Below, piece by piece: positions 1 through 6,437 of a stretch of 9,833 nt of DNA (position 1 is the first letter of the stretch; each line of letters begins with the position of its first letter). The translations under genes and the position numbers were made by a program. Source of the stretch: Flavobacteriaceae bacterium (lineage in GTDB: Bacteria > Bacteroidota > Bacteroidia > Flavobacteriales > Flavobacteriaceae); NCBI GenBank assembly GCA_018674025.1, contig JABHBC010000155.1, positions 1 to 9,833 of the forward strand, given 5' to 3'. The notes below the pieces were generated by a model, which made no database searches, was not told where the DNA came from, and saw only the letters and a list, made by a program, of their open reading frames with translations.

Positions 1-172
1 CACCATATTTACCTAATAATGTTTCTGTGTTTTCGAAACTTGGAGTTTCAATTGGTGAAAAACCAAACGTATTGAAACTATTTTTTATGCAACTTATAAT
101 AAAATCCCTTTTAAAGATTTGAGCAGAATTAAAATCTCTAGTTCCTTTAGATGTTAAGGCTTTCGCTTTCAT
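1..172 (-). CDS. hisS: Histidine--tRNA ligase, N-terminal fragment (cut by window edge)
   Basis: Class II aminoacyl-tRNA synthetase that charges tRNA-His with histidine using ATP in the cytoplasm. Only the first 57 codons are inside the window; the frame is open to the edge. The visible part carries the HisRS N-terminal signature: KGTRDF at residues 9-14, followed by a helix (about 19-34) and FGFSPIETPSFENTETL (about 37-53), which is motif 1 of the class II fold, then GKYG. The start is the ATG at 172-170; the KGTRDF motif normally lies close to the N-terminus, so this start fits. It lies 36 bases downstream of the DUF6495 gene on the same strand and is probably co-transcribed with it. No Shine-Dalgarno sequence precedes the start. 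The identification is firm; completeness cannot be judged here. Confidence 0.93.
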   Translation of the reverse strand, partial: MKAKALTSKGTRDFNSAQIFKRDFIISCIKNSFNTFGFSPIETPSFENTETLLGKYG

Positions 173-208
173 TACAGAAATATATACAATTATTAATTAA
201 TTTAATAA

Positions 209-682
209 CTAGGCAATAATTAATTCATCAAAATAATTAAATAATTCACCCTTGGTAATTATACCGCCTTTTTTTATTAAATCGAATTTATCGGCAAGTT
301 TATCGTCAGAATAGTTTTTGTTTGAATTATATATTTTAACACTATCATCAAATAAATTATCTCTTAACCAAGAGAATCCATCATCGGTTGTGAAATCCAC
401 ATCAGTATTTTCAGTATAAATTGCAATAAATTTCATTTGAGATTCACCAAAAGAAAATAAATAAATATGATTTTTTGAAATATTTTCTAAAAATCGTGTT
501 TTACCTAAAACTTTAGTCCAAACAATATCACTAAAAAGATCTAAAAGTCCTTCAGTTTTTCCGTCATTATTTTGTTTGAGAATATTCCAATCTTCATAAG
601 TAATTGAATTTGAGGATAGAAAATCAATAAATTCTTTATGTAATTCAACGAATTGGTCCTTAGTTAGTCTAGAATATTTCAT
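209..682 (-). CDS. DUF6495 family protein, function unknown
   Basis: A 157-residue soluble protein that I recognise as DUF6495, a family found in Flavobacteriia, with no established function. It begins MKYSRLTKDQFVELHKEFIDF and contains a conserved-looking block DIVWTKVLGKTRFLENISKNHIYLFSFG. It ends with the family-like pattern YSDDKLADKFDLIKKGGIITKGELFNYFDELI. There is no signal peptide or membrane segment, and the protein is rich in acidic and aromatic residues. The frame is open back to an ATG at 706, but the extra eight residues (MGFFLLQI) are encoded by the terminator U-tract and hairpin, so I chose the ATG at 682. It lies between the ribosomal protein operon and hisS, which hints at a translation-related role by association only. 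The family call comes from memory of the sequence pattern, not from a search. Confidence 0.8.
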   Translation of the reverse strand: MKYSRLTKDQFVELHKEFIDFLSSNSITYEDWNILKQNNDGKTEGLLDLFSDIVWTKVLGKTRFLENISKNHIYLFSFGESQMKFIAIYTENTDVDFTTDDGFSWLRDNLFDDSVKIYNSNKNYSDDKLADKFDLIKKGGIITKGELFNYFDELIIA

Positions 683-690
683 AATCTGTA

Positions 691-720
691 ATAAAAAAAA
701 CCCCAAGAAGTATTGAGGTT
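691..720 (-). terminator. Intrinsic terminator of the rpsF-rpsR-rplI operon
   Basis: Read on the minus strand, AACCTCAA, a six-base loop (TACTTC) and TTGGGGTT form an 8-bp stem with one T-G wobble pair (plus coordinates 713-720, 707-712 and 699-706). A run of eight T follows directly (700-693). This is the classical stem plus U-tract. It begins 22 bases after the rplI stop codon. The U-tract ends only 10 bases before the preferred start of the DUF6495 gene, so transcription of DUF6495-hisS must come from read-through or from a promoter I cannot see. Confidence 0.88.
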
Positions 721-742
721 TTAAGTTTTAGGATAATTATTA

Positions 743-1195
743 TTATTTACCCTCTGGAATAATTTCAAATGGAAATTCAACACTAACTTCTCTGTGTAAT
801 CGAATGTTAGCAATAAATTTACCTAATTGTTTTATTGACCCACCAGGGATAATAATCTGCTTTTTATCAATTTCAAAACCACTAGCTTCTAGAGCTTTTT
901 GAACGTCTATATTATTTATAGATCCAAACAATTTAACTCCTTGCCCAACTTTAGATTTAATTTTCACTTCTAAAGCTAATAGTTTTTTTGAAACTTTATT
1001 GGCATCATCTATAATTTTTTTCTCCTTAAAAGCTCTTTGTTTTAAGTTTTCTGCAAGTACTTTTTTAGCTGATGAAGTAGCTAAAACAGCAGAACCGTTT
1101 GGTATTAAAAAGTTTCTACCAAATCCATTTTTAACATTTACTAAGTCGTCTTTAAAACCGACTCCTTCAACATCTATTTTTAGTATTAATTCCAT
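743..1195 (-). CDS. rplI: 50S ribosomal protein bL9
   Basis: Structural protein of the large ribosomal subunit, binding 23S rRNA near the base of the L1 stalk. At 150 residues it has the usual length. The N-terminal RNA-binding domain is seen in residues 1-50, with the family signature GVGFKDDLVNVKNGFGRNFLIPNGSA (about 11-36). It is followed by the long charged connecting helix (about 40-75) and the C-terminal domain, which has the typical GSIKQLGKF and the closing VEFPFEIIPE. It is the last gene of the rpsF-rpsR-rplI operon: 11 bases separate it from rpsR and an intrinsic terminator follows. The start is preceded by an A/T-rich stretch without Shine-Dalgarno sequence. Confidence 0.97.
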   Translation of the reverse strand: MELILKIDVEGVGFKDDLVNVKNGFGRNFLIPNGSAVLATSSAKKVLAENLKQRAFKEKKIIDDANKVSKKLLALEVKIKSKVGQGVKLFGSINNIDVQKALEASGFEIDKKQIIIPGGSIKQLGKFIANIRLHREVSVEFPFEIIPEGK

Positions 1196-1206
1196 ATTAA
1201 ATATTT

Positions 1207-1503
1207 TTATTTCATTAAATCAGCTACGTAAGGCATAATTGCTAAATGTCTTGCTCTTTTAACAGCAACAGAAACTTTTCTTTGAAATTTCAAAGATGTT
1301 CCAGTTAATCTTCTAGGTAAAAGTTTACCTTGCTCATTAACGAATTTGATTAAGAAATCTGGGTCTTTATAGTCAATATACTTAATACCAGACTTTTTGA
1401 ATCTACAATATTTTTTTGCTTTGTTTGTATCTATTTGAAGTGGAGTAAGATATCTAATTTCTCCATCTTTTTTTCCTTTTGCTTGTTGTTCTAATGTAGC
1501 CAT
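1207..1503 (-). CDS. rpsR: 30S ribosomal protein bS18
   Basis: Small-subunit ribosomal protein that binds 16S rRNA on the platform as a heterodimer with bS6. At 98 residues it is longer than the roughly 75-residue E. coli protein, the extra length being a Lys/Gln/Gly-rich N-terminal extension (residues 1-18). The conserved core runs from YCRFKKSGI (32-40) through IDYKDPDFLIKFV, LLPRRLTGTSLKFQRK (61-76) and VKRARHLAIMPY (81-92). It starts only 2 bases after the rpsF stop, so translation is probably coupled. In the Flavobacterium johnsoniae ribosome, bS18 together with bS6 and bS21 is known to hold the 3' tail of 16S rRNA, which explains the lack of Shine-Dalgarno use in this phylum. Confidence 0.97.
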   Translation of the reverse strand: MATLEQQAKGKKDGEIRYLTPLQIDTNKAKKYCRFKKSGIKYIDYKDPDFLIKFVNEQGKLLPRRLTGTSLKFQRKVSVAVKRARHLAIMPYVADLMK

Positions 1504-1505
1504 AG

Positions 1506-1844
1506 TTATGATTTTACTTTTAATTTTTCTCTTCTTCTTTCAGCCCAAGATATAGCATGCTTATCCATCTTTACAGTTAGAAAACGCATAAATCTCTCAT
1601 CTCTTTTGAATTCTGTCTCAAGAGGGTTAACAACAGATCCATCTGATTGATACTCAAACATATGGTAAAAGCCACTTTTTTTGTTTTGAATTGGGTAGGC
1701 TAATTTTTTAAGGCCCCAATTTTCAGTAAATATCATCTTTGCTCCTTTAGAGGTAAGAAAACTTTCGTATTTCTTCACTGTTTCCTTTATCTGATCTTCA
1801 GATAAAACGGGATTTAAGATGAAAACAGTTTCATAATGATTCAT
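1506..1844 (-). CDS. rpsF: 30S ribosomal protein bS6
   Basis: Small-subunit protein that pairs with bS18 on the platform of the 30S subunit. The 112 residues show the complete bS6 fold signature: MNHYETVFILNP at the N-terminus, a helix (about 17-33), GAKMIFTENWGLKKLAYPIQNKKSGFYHMFEY (about 34-65) and the C-terminal RDERFMRFLTVKMDKHA with a basic tail. It is the first gene of the operon, with a Bacteroidota-type promoter about 33-64 bases upstream of the start. In E. coli priB lies between rpsF and rpsR; here the two genes are 2 bases apart, so there is no priB. The start codon follows an A/T-rich leader without Shine-Dalgarno sequence. Confidence 0.97.
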   Translation of the reverse strand: MNHYETVFILNPVLSEDQIKETVKKYESFLTSKGAKMIFTENWGLKKLAYPIQNKKSGFYHMFEYQSDGSVVNPLETEFKRDERFMRFLTVKMDKHAISWAERRREKLKVKS

Positions 1845-1876
1845 AAAAATTTATTTTTTTGTTTATTAAACGGGTG

Positions 1877-1908
1877 CGAAAATAGTTATTTTATATCATA
1901 TCTACAAT
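1877..1908 (-). promoter_or_regulatory. Probable promoter of the rpsF-rpsR-rplI operon
   Basis: On the minus strand, ATTG (1908-1905) is followed after 20 bases by TATTTTCG (1884-1877), then CACCC. This matches the Bacteroidota consensus (TTTG at -33 and TAnnTTTG at -7) with one mismatch in each element. The -7 box lies 32 bases upstream of the rpsF start, giving a short leader of about 25-30 nt. No start-site data are available, so the call rests on motif and position. Confidence 0.65.
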
Positions 1909-1985
1909 TATTTAAACTTTTATTATTTAACAAAATAGTGTTTTAAAATCCACTGATATTTATTAATTTTAAATAAAAACAACTA

Positions 1986-2660
1986 ATGAACTGTATTGTA
2001 ATCAATGAAAATATTGAAGACTTAAAAAGTTTAGTAACCAAAATTAATGTATTTCCCAATTTACATTTGGTTGGTCAATTTTCAAATTATATTGATGCAA
2101 AACATCATATAAATCAGAACCCAATTGACATAATCATAATTGATATTAATAATAATCACGAAAGTTGTTTTAGTTTTTTAGATACTTTAACAAAAAATAT
2201 AAAAATCATATTTACAAGTCATGATAGTCAATTTGCTTTTAGAACATTTAATTACAACTGTATTGATTACCTTAAAAAACCAATCTCTAACGATAGGTTT
2301 AAAAAAACAGTTAATAAACTAAATAACTTTAGTAAAAAAAATAATGGAAACCATATTTATGTAAAGAGTAAACTTAAAAAGAAAAAAATATATTTAACAA
2401 ATATTAAATGGGTTGAAGCACTTGGTGACTACATAAGATTAATTACAAATTCAGAAAATGTGGTAATGCTCTCTTCTTTAAAATCGTTTGAACAAGAATT
2501 ACCAAAGGATAAATTTATGAGAATACATAAATCCTACATAGTTAATTTAGAAAAAATTGAGACCTATGATAGTAAAAATGTGTTTATAGGTTCAGAAAAA
2601 ATACCACTTAGTAGGAATAAAAAAGTAGATCTAGATTCAGCCTTAACTTTAAAAAATTAA
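1986..2660 (+). CDS. LytTR-family response regulator transcription factor (orphan)
   Basis: A 224-residue two-domain regulator. Residues 1-115 are a receiver domain: the phosphoacceptor aspartate is D53 (IIIID at 49-53), the switch threonine is T77 (IIFTS), and the conserved lysine is K98 in KKP (97-99). Residues 121-220 are a LytTR DNA-binding domain with the typical WVEALGDYI, FMRIHKSYIVNLEKIE (177-192) and IPLSRNKK (206-213). The acidic pocket that normally reads DDE holds N7, E8 and N9, so the first Mg-binding aspartate is replaced by Asn, and the MP that usually follows D53-I-x is NN. Phosphorylation may therefore be weakened or atypical. No sensor histidine kinase lies in the window. 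The gene is divergent from rpsF, and its stop directly abuts the priA stop. I found no good promoter match in the 141-base intergenic region. Target genes are unknown. Confidence 0.88.
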   Translation: MNCIVINENIEDLKSLVTKINVFPNLHLVGQFSNYIDAKHHINQNPIDIIIIDINNNHESCFSFLDTLTKNIKIIFTSHDSQFAFRTFNYNCIDYLKKPISNDRFKKTVNKLNNFSKKNNGNHIYVKSKLKKKKIYLTNIKWVEALGDYIRLITNSENVVMLSSLKSFEQELPKDKFMRIHKSYIVNLEKIETYDSKNVFIGSEKIPLSRNKKVDLDSALTLKN

Positions 2661-5108
2661 TTAATAACTATCAACATTTATTATAATCTGGACAGATTTA
2701 AATTTAGCTATACTACTTAGTGACTTTTTGGATTTAATTATAATACTCTTGGTTTGATTTAAAGATTTATTTTTTTGAATTTTTATTAAAATATTTTTTT
2801 GAAATTTGTTTCTAACCCTAATTACATGAGGAAATTCTGGGCCTAAAATATTTTTTTTAAAAAATTGTCTTAAATATTTACCTAACCAATCAGAAGATTC
2901 ATTAATTATTGAATAATCTTTATGCTTAAGAGTTATTTTTATGAGCTTACAGTTAGGAGGATAATTATATTTAACTCTATCCGAAATTTCTTCTTCAAAC
3001 ATAGAAATATAATCATCATTAATTATGTTTTGTAATATTTTATGTTTTGGATTATAGGTCTGTACGCATACCTTTCCTCTTTCAGATGACCTGCCTGCTC
3101 TACCTGAAACTTGTTGAATAAGTTGAAAACTTCTTTCATAGGCTCTAAAATCTGGGAAGTTTAAAGAATTATCTGCATTTAGAATACCAACAAGCTTAAC
3201 ATTTTTAAAATCTAAACCTTTTGTTATCATCTGAGTACCAATAAGAATATCTATCTTTTGATTCTCGAAATCTGAAATTAATTTTTCAAAACTATTTTTC
3301 TTTCTTGTTGTGTCATAATCCAACCTTTTTACTCTGTAGTTTGGAAATATAGCCTTAACCTCCTCCTCTACCTGTTCGGTGCCAAAACCAACAGTAATAA
3401 TATTATTGGAATGACAAGAGCTACATTTATTAATTAAAGGAATGCCAAAGCCACAATAATGGCATTTTAAAGAATTAGTATTTAAATGATATGTTAAACT
3501 AACATCACAATTAATACAAGTAGGAGAAGTTCCACAATCCTCACACTCAACAATTGGAGAAAAACCCCTTCTATTTTGGTATAAGATTACTTGTTTGTGA
3601 TTACTTACAGTATCAAAAATTTCATTTACAAGAGAGTCACTAAAATGACCGTTCATTAATTTTTTGGCATATTTCATTTTTAAATCAATCAACTCAATAA
3701 CAGGCATTAAAACATCATTGTACCTTTTTTTTAGTTCAACTAAATCATACTTATTTAGAACAACTGCATTATTATAAGACTCAACACTAGGAGTTGCAGA
3801 ACCCAATAAAATATTAGAGTTAAAAATCCTAGACAAAACTAAAGACGCATCTCTAGCATGATATCTTGGAGCAGGCTCTTGCTGCTTATAAGACTGTTCG
3901 TGCTCTTCGTCAACTATGATCAATTTCAGGCTCTTAAAAGGCATTAGCAATGAGGATCTAGCACCTACTATAAGTTGACAAGATTTATTAGTTGAAATCT
4001 TATTCCAAACTTCAACCCTTTGATTTATAGAATAACCAGAATGATAAACCAACACTTTATCTCCAAAAAAATTAGTTAATCTTCTTACAACCTGTGTGGT
4101 TAATGCAATTTCAGGAACCAAATAAAGAATTTGATTTTTTTGAATTAAAGCATCTTGAATTAATTTAACATAAACTTCGGTTTTACCAGATGATGTAACT
4201 CCATGAAACAAAACTGGATTATTCTTTTTAAAAGACAATTGAATTTTTTTATAAGCCTTTTCTTGACTTTGACTTAACTTGTTAATAGGAATTACAGTTG
4301 ACACTGTGTTGTTAAAACGATTAATTTCAATAAAATGTTCCTTCAAAATATCTTTATCAATCAAATTTTTAATTAGACTTGAACTAACATCAAATTTTTT
4401 CTTTAAATCGTCAACAGATATAAACTCTCTTAAATTTAATTTTAATAGGTTGACAAATAAAGACAATTGTTTAGGTGATCGCTTTAGTTTTTCTTTAATT
4501 TCAGAAACAGAAAAAGTGTCTTTATTTAGTATATTAATTTCTACAAATCTTTTTAATTTTGGTTTATACTTTGAATATAGCTTCTCATCAATTTGTATAA
4601 TGTGTTTTTCATTTAAAGATTGTATAATTTTAAATACATTTTTTTTATTTAAAATTTCAGAAATTTCATAAATTGTCAACTCTAATCCCTTTAATAAAGC
4701 TTCATAAATTAAAAATTCATCATCAGAAAACTCATTATGATTAAATTCTGTTTTTTTATTTAAACTAATTATAGTTTCACTCTCAATTAGTAAAACTGAT
4801 GGAATAGAAGCTTTCATTAACTCACCAATGCCACACATGTAATATTTAGACATCCAATCCCAAAAACTTAATTGATTTTCATTAACGATTGGGATTTCGT
4901 CTATAATTTGATGAATATGTTTAACATCATAAGATAACGGTCTTTCATTATGTGAATTAAAAACAACTCCAGTAATAATTCTACTTTTGCCAAATGGCAC
5001 AGAAACTCTAGACCCAGGTTTAATAAAATCAAATTCACTTTCTGTTATTTCGTAGCAAAATAGCTGGTCGATAGGAATTGGCAATATAACATCTACGTAA
5101 AAGTTCAT
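2661..5108 (-). CDS. priA: Primosomal protein N' (PriA helicase)
   Basis: Superfamily 2 3'-5' DNA helicase that recognises stalled or collapsed replication forks and starts reloading of the replicative helicase. The 815 residues are full length. The N-terminal 3'-end-binding domain spans about 1-100 and winged-helix-like regions about 120-270. The helicase core has Walker A GVTSSGKT (303-310), Walker B DEEH (400-403), motif III GSATPS (436-441), motif V TQMITKGLDF (625-634) and motif VI QQVSGRAGR (665-673). All eight zinc-binding cysteines inserted in the second lobe are present: C522, C525, C531, C534, C549, C552, C562 and C565. The C-terminal domain (about 700-815) is lysine-rich. No priB, priC or dnaT gene is nearby. 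It converges on the LytTR gene with no gap and is divergent from rlmH across 150 bases. Confidence 0.97.
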   Translation of the reverse strand: MNFYVDVILPIPIDQLFCYEITESEFDFIKPGSRVSVPFGKSRIITGVVFNSHNERPLSYDVKHIHQIIDEIPIVNENQLSFWDWMSKYYMCGIGELMKASIPSVLLIESETIISLNKKTEFNHNEFSDDEFLIYEALLKGLELTIYEISEILNKKNVFKIIQSLNEKHIIQIDEKLYSKYKPKLKRFVEINILNKDTFSVSEIKEKLKRSPKQLSLFVNLLKLNLREFISVDDLKKKFDVSSSLIKNLIDKDILKEHFIEINRFNNTVSTVIPINKLSQSQEKAYKKIQLSFKKNNPVLFHGVTSSGKTEVYVKLIQDALIQKNQILYLVPEIALTTQVVRRLTNFFGDKVLVYHSGYSINQRVEVWNKISTNKSCQLIVGARSSLLMPFKSLKLIIVDEEHEQSYKQQEPAPRYHARDASLVLSRIFNSNILLGSATPSVESYNNAVVLNKYDLVELKKRYNDVLMPVIELIDLKMKYAKKLMNGHFSDSLVNEIFDTVSNHKQVILYQNRRGFSPIVECEDCGTSPTCINCDVSLTYHLNTNSLKCHYCGFGIPLINKCSSCHSNNIITVGFGTEQVEEEVKAIFPNYRVKRLDYDTTRKKNSFEKLISDFENQKIDILIGTQMITKGLDFKNVKLVGILNADNSLNFPDFRAYERSFQLIQQVSGRAGRSSERGKVCVQTYNPKHKILQNIINDDYISMFEEEISDRVKYNYPPNCKLIKITLKHKDYSIINESSDWLGKYLRQFFKKNILGPEFPHVIRVRNKFQKNILIKIQKNKSLNQTKSIIIKSKKSLSSIAKFKSVQIIINVDSY

Positions 5109-5258
5109 TTTAAATACTTAAAATAACATTTGATTTATCTACAGTTTTTATTAAAATAATTAAATTTTTATCTAGAAATATCACTAAGAATTTATCAAAG
5201 AAAACATACAATTCATTAAAAAATAATATATTTATAAAAATACAATTAAATTTTATTA

Positions 5259-5726
5259 ATGAACATAAAACTAGTAGTTATTGGAGAGACTAATAATAAG
5301 AATTTAAAAGTACTCATTGATCATTATACTCACAAACTAAATCACTACATTAAATTTGACTTAATCATCATTAAGGATCAAAAAAAAAAATTACCTGAAA
5401 GTATTCAAATCCAAAAAGAAGGTGAAAAAATATTATCTATTTTAAAAAAAAATGAATTTATCATTCTTCTTGATGAAAATGGAGAACACAAATCATCTGT
5501 TGGTTTTTCTAAATTCATACAAAAGAAATTAAACTCAGGAATGAAAACCCTCACCTTTGTAATAGGTGGCCCTTATGGTTTTTCAAAAGAAATAAAATCT
5601 ATGTCTAATTATCAATTATCATTATCTAAAATGACATTTTCTCATGAGATGATTAGATTGTTTTTTACAGAACAATTGTATAGAGCATTTAGTATACTTA
5701 AAAACGAACCATATCATCATCAATAA
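5259..5726 (+). CDS. rlmH: 23S rRNA (pseudouridine-1915 N3)-methyltransferase RlmH
   Basis: SPOUT-family methyltransferase that uses S-adenosylmethionine to methylate pseudouridine 1915 in helix 69 of 23S rRNA on assembled 70S ribosomes. The 155 residues match the usual size. Family motifs are LDENG (71-75), the SAM-binding knot loop FVIGGPYGF (100-108), SLSKMTFSHEMIRLFFTEQLYRAF (121-144) and the C-terminal PYHH that closes the active site. The start ATG gives the canonical MNIKLVVIG beta strand. It is the first gene of a two-gene unit with rdgB, whose start lies 2 bases after this stop. A poly-A run near 5380-5389 encodes DQKKK and is in frame. Confidence 0.96.
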   Translation: MNIKLVVIGETNNKNLKVLIDHYTHKLNHYIKFDLIIIKDQKKKLPESIQIQKEGEKILSILKKNEFIILLDENGEHKSSVGFSKFIQKKLNSGMKTLTFVIGGPYGFSKEIKSMSNYQLSLSKMTFSHEMIRLFFTEQLYRAFSILKNEPYHHQ

Positions 5727-5728
5727 TT

Positions 5729-6304
5729 ATGAAACTAATTTTCGCAACTAACAACGACGATAAAATAATTGAAGTTCAAGCGTTACTACATGAAAAAATT
5801 AAAATACAAAGTCTAAAAGACATCAATTGCTTTGATGAAATAGTAGAAAACAAAAAAACTATTGAAGGAAATGCTATACTAAAAGCTAAATATATTTATG
5901 ACAAATATAAAGTTAACTGTTTTGCTGATGACACTGGTTTAGAAGTTGATGCACTTAATGGTTTACCGGGAGTTATGTCTAAAAGATTTTCCGGATTAGA
6001 TTATAGCGCTGAAAAAAACATTAATAAACTCTTAAGTATGATGAAGTCTACATCAAACAGAAAAGCCAAATTCAAGACCGTAATTGCACTAATTTTAAAT
6101 GGTGAATTATCAGTTTTTACTGGAATATGTGATGGGGAGATAATCTTTACTAAAAAAGGATCTAAAGGTTTTGGATATGACCCAGTTTTTAAACCCATTG
6201 GTCATAAATTTACTTTCGCTGAAATGGATCTTGAAACAAAAAACACAATAGGTCACAGAGCAAAAGCTGTAAAAAAATTAATAGAATTTCTTAGCAAAAA
6301 ATGA
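5729..6304 (+). CDS. rdgB: XTP/dITP diphosphatase (RdgB/HAM1 family)
   Basis: Hydrolyses XTP, ITP and dITP to the monophosphates and pyrophosphate, keeping deaminated purines out of DNA and RNA. The 191 residues are full length. Visible motifs are the phosphate-binding ATNNDDK (6-12), FADDTGLEVDAL (65-76) with the metal-binding and catalytic acidic residues around D67/D68, LPGVMSKRFSG (79-89), the base-binding GFGYDPVF (147-154) and IGHRAKA (174-180), where many homologues have SHR instead of GHR. The gene is coupled to rlmH by a 2-base gap. The promoter of the downstream helicase begins just after its stop codon. Confidence 0.96.
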   Translation: MKLIFATNNDDKIIEVQALLHEKIKIQSLKDINCFDEIVENKKTIEGNAILKAKYIYDKYKVNCFADDTGLEVDALNGLPGVMSKRFSGLDYSAEKNINKLLSMMKSTSNRKAKFKTVIALILNGELSVFTGICDGEIIFTKKGSKGFGYDPVFKPIGHKFTFAEMDLETKNTIGHRAKAVKKLIEFLSKK

Positions 6305-6321
6305 TATCCATTAATTAACAC

Positions 6322-6329
6322 TATATTTG
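6322..6329 (+). promoter_or_regulatory. Probable -7 element of the helicase promoter
   Basis: TATATTTG is an exact match to the Bacteroidota -7 consensus TAnnTTTG and is followed by CACC, a context often seen around start sites in this phylum. It lies 18 bases after the rdgB stop codon. The expected -33 TTTG about 20 bases upstream is not present (the region reads GCAAAAAATG), so the promoter is only half supported. If used, transcription would start near 6334-6337 and give a leader of about 100 nt. Confidence 0.6.
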
Positions 6330-6333
6330 CACC

Positions 6334-6437
6334 TTTAAATCCTTAATCGATAAGGTAGTGTTATAGGAGTCTCAGTTTAAATATGTCGATTACTACTTCA
6401 TTAACACATTATGTAAATCGAATATTTAAACAAAATT
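6334..6437 (+). promoter_or_regulatory. Structured 5' leader of the DEAD-box helicase gene
   Basis: A long leader with clear pairing potential. A small hairpin pairs CCTTA (6341-6345) with TAAGG (6351-6355). The main element has arms at 6375-6393 and 6413-6431: GTTTAAATAT pairs with ATATTTAAAC (10 bp), then TCGATTAC pairs with GTAaATCGA (8 bp). The bulges are G6385 on the left and an A at 6415 on the right, and the loop is 19 nt. All 18 pairs are Watson-Crick. The loop bases TAACAC (6402-6407) complement GTGTTA (6358-6363), so an H-type pseudoknot is possible. The stem ends 6 bases before the helicase ATG and would cover the ribosome-binding region. No T-run follows, so it is not a terminator. 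Pairing is seen directly; a regulatory role, such as temperature sensing or autoregulation by the helicase, is inference. Confidence 0.6.

Noticed and set aside
683..706. Longer DUF6495 protein starting at 706
   Set aside because: The extra residues are encoded by the terminator U-tract and part of its stem; family members start at MKYSRL.
1845..1876. Autoregulatory S6:S18 RNA leader upstream of rpsF
   Set aside because: If the promoter call is right, only about 25-30 nt of leader remain, with just a weak GTTT/AAAC pairing; too short for the known structure.
4279..4671. 130-codon plus-strand ORF inside priA
   Set aside because: Fully antisense to the linker between PriA domains, Phe/Ser/Leu-rich as expected from AT-rich antisense, with no promoter or family match.
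5227..5234. TATATTTA as an rlmH promoter -7 box
   Set aside because: Matches seven of eight consensus positions but has no TTG or TTTG about 20 bases upstream, and such A/T strings are common in this intergenic region.
6174..6300. GHR instead of SHR in the RdgB C-terminal motif as a sign of altered specificity
   Set aside because: The His and Arg are kept and variation at this position is likely tolerated; all other motifs are intact.
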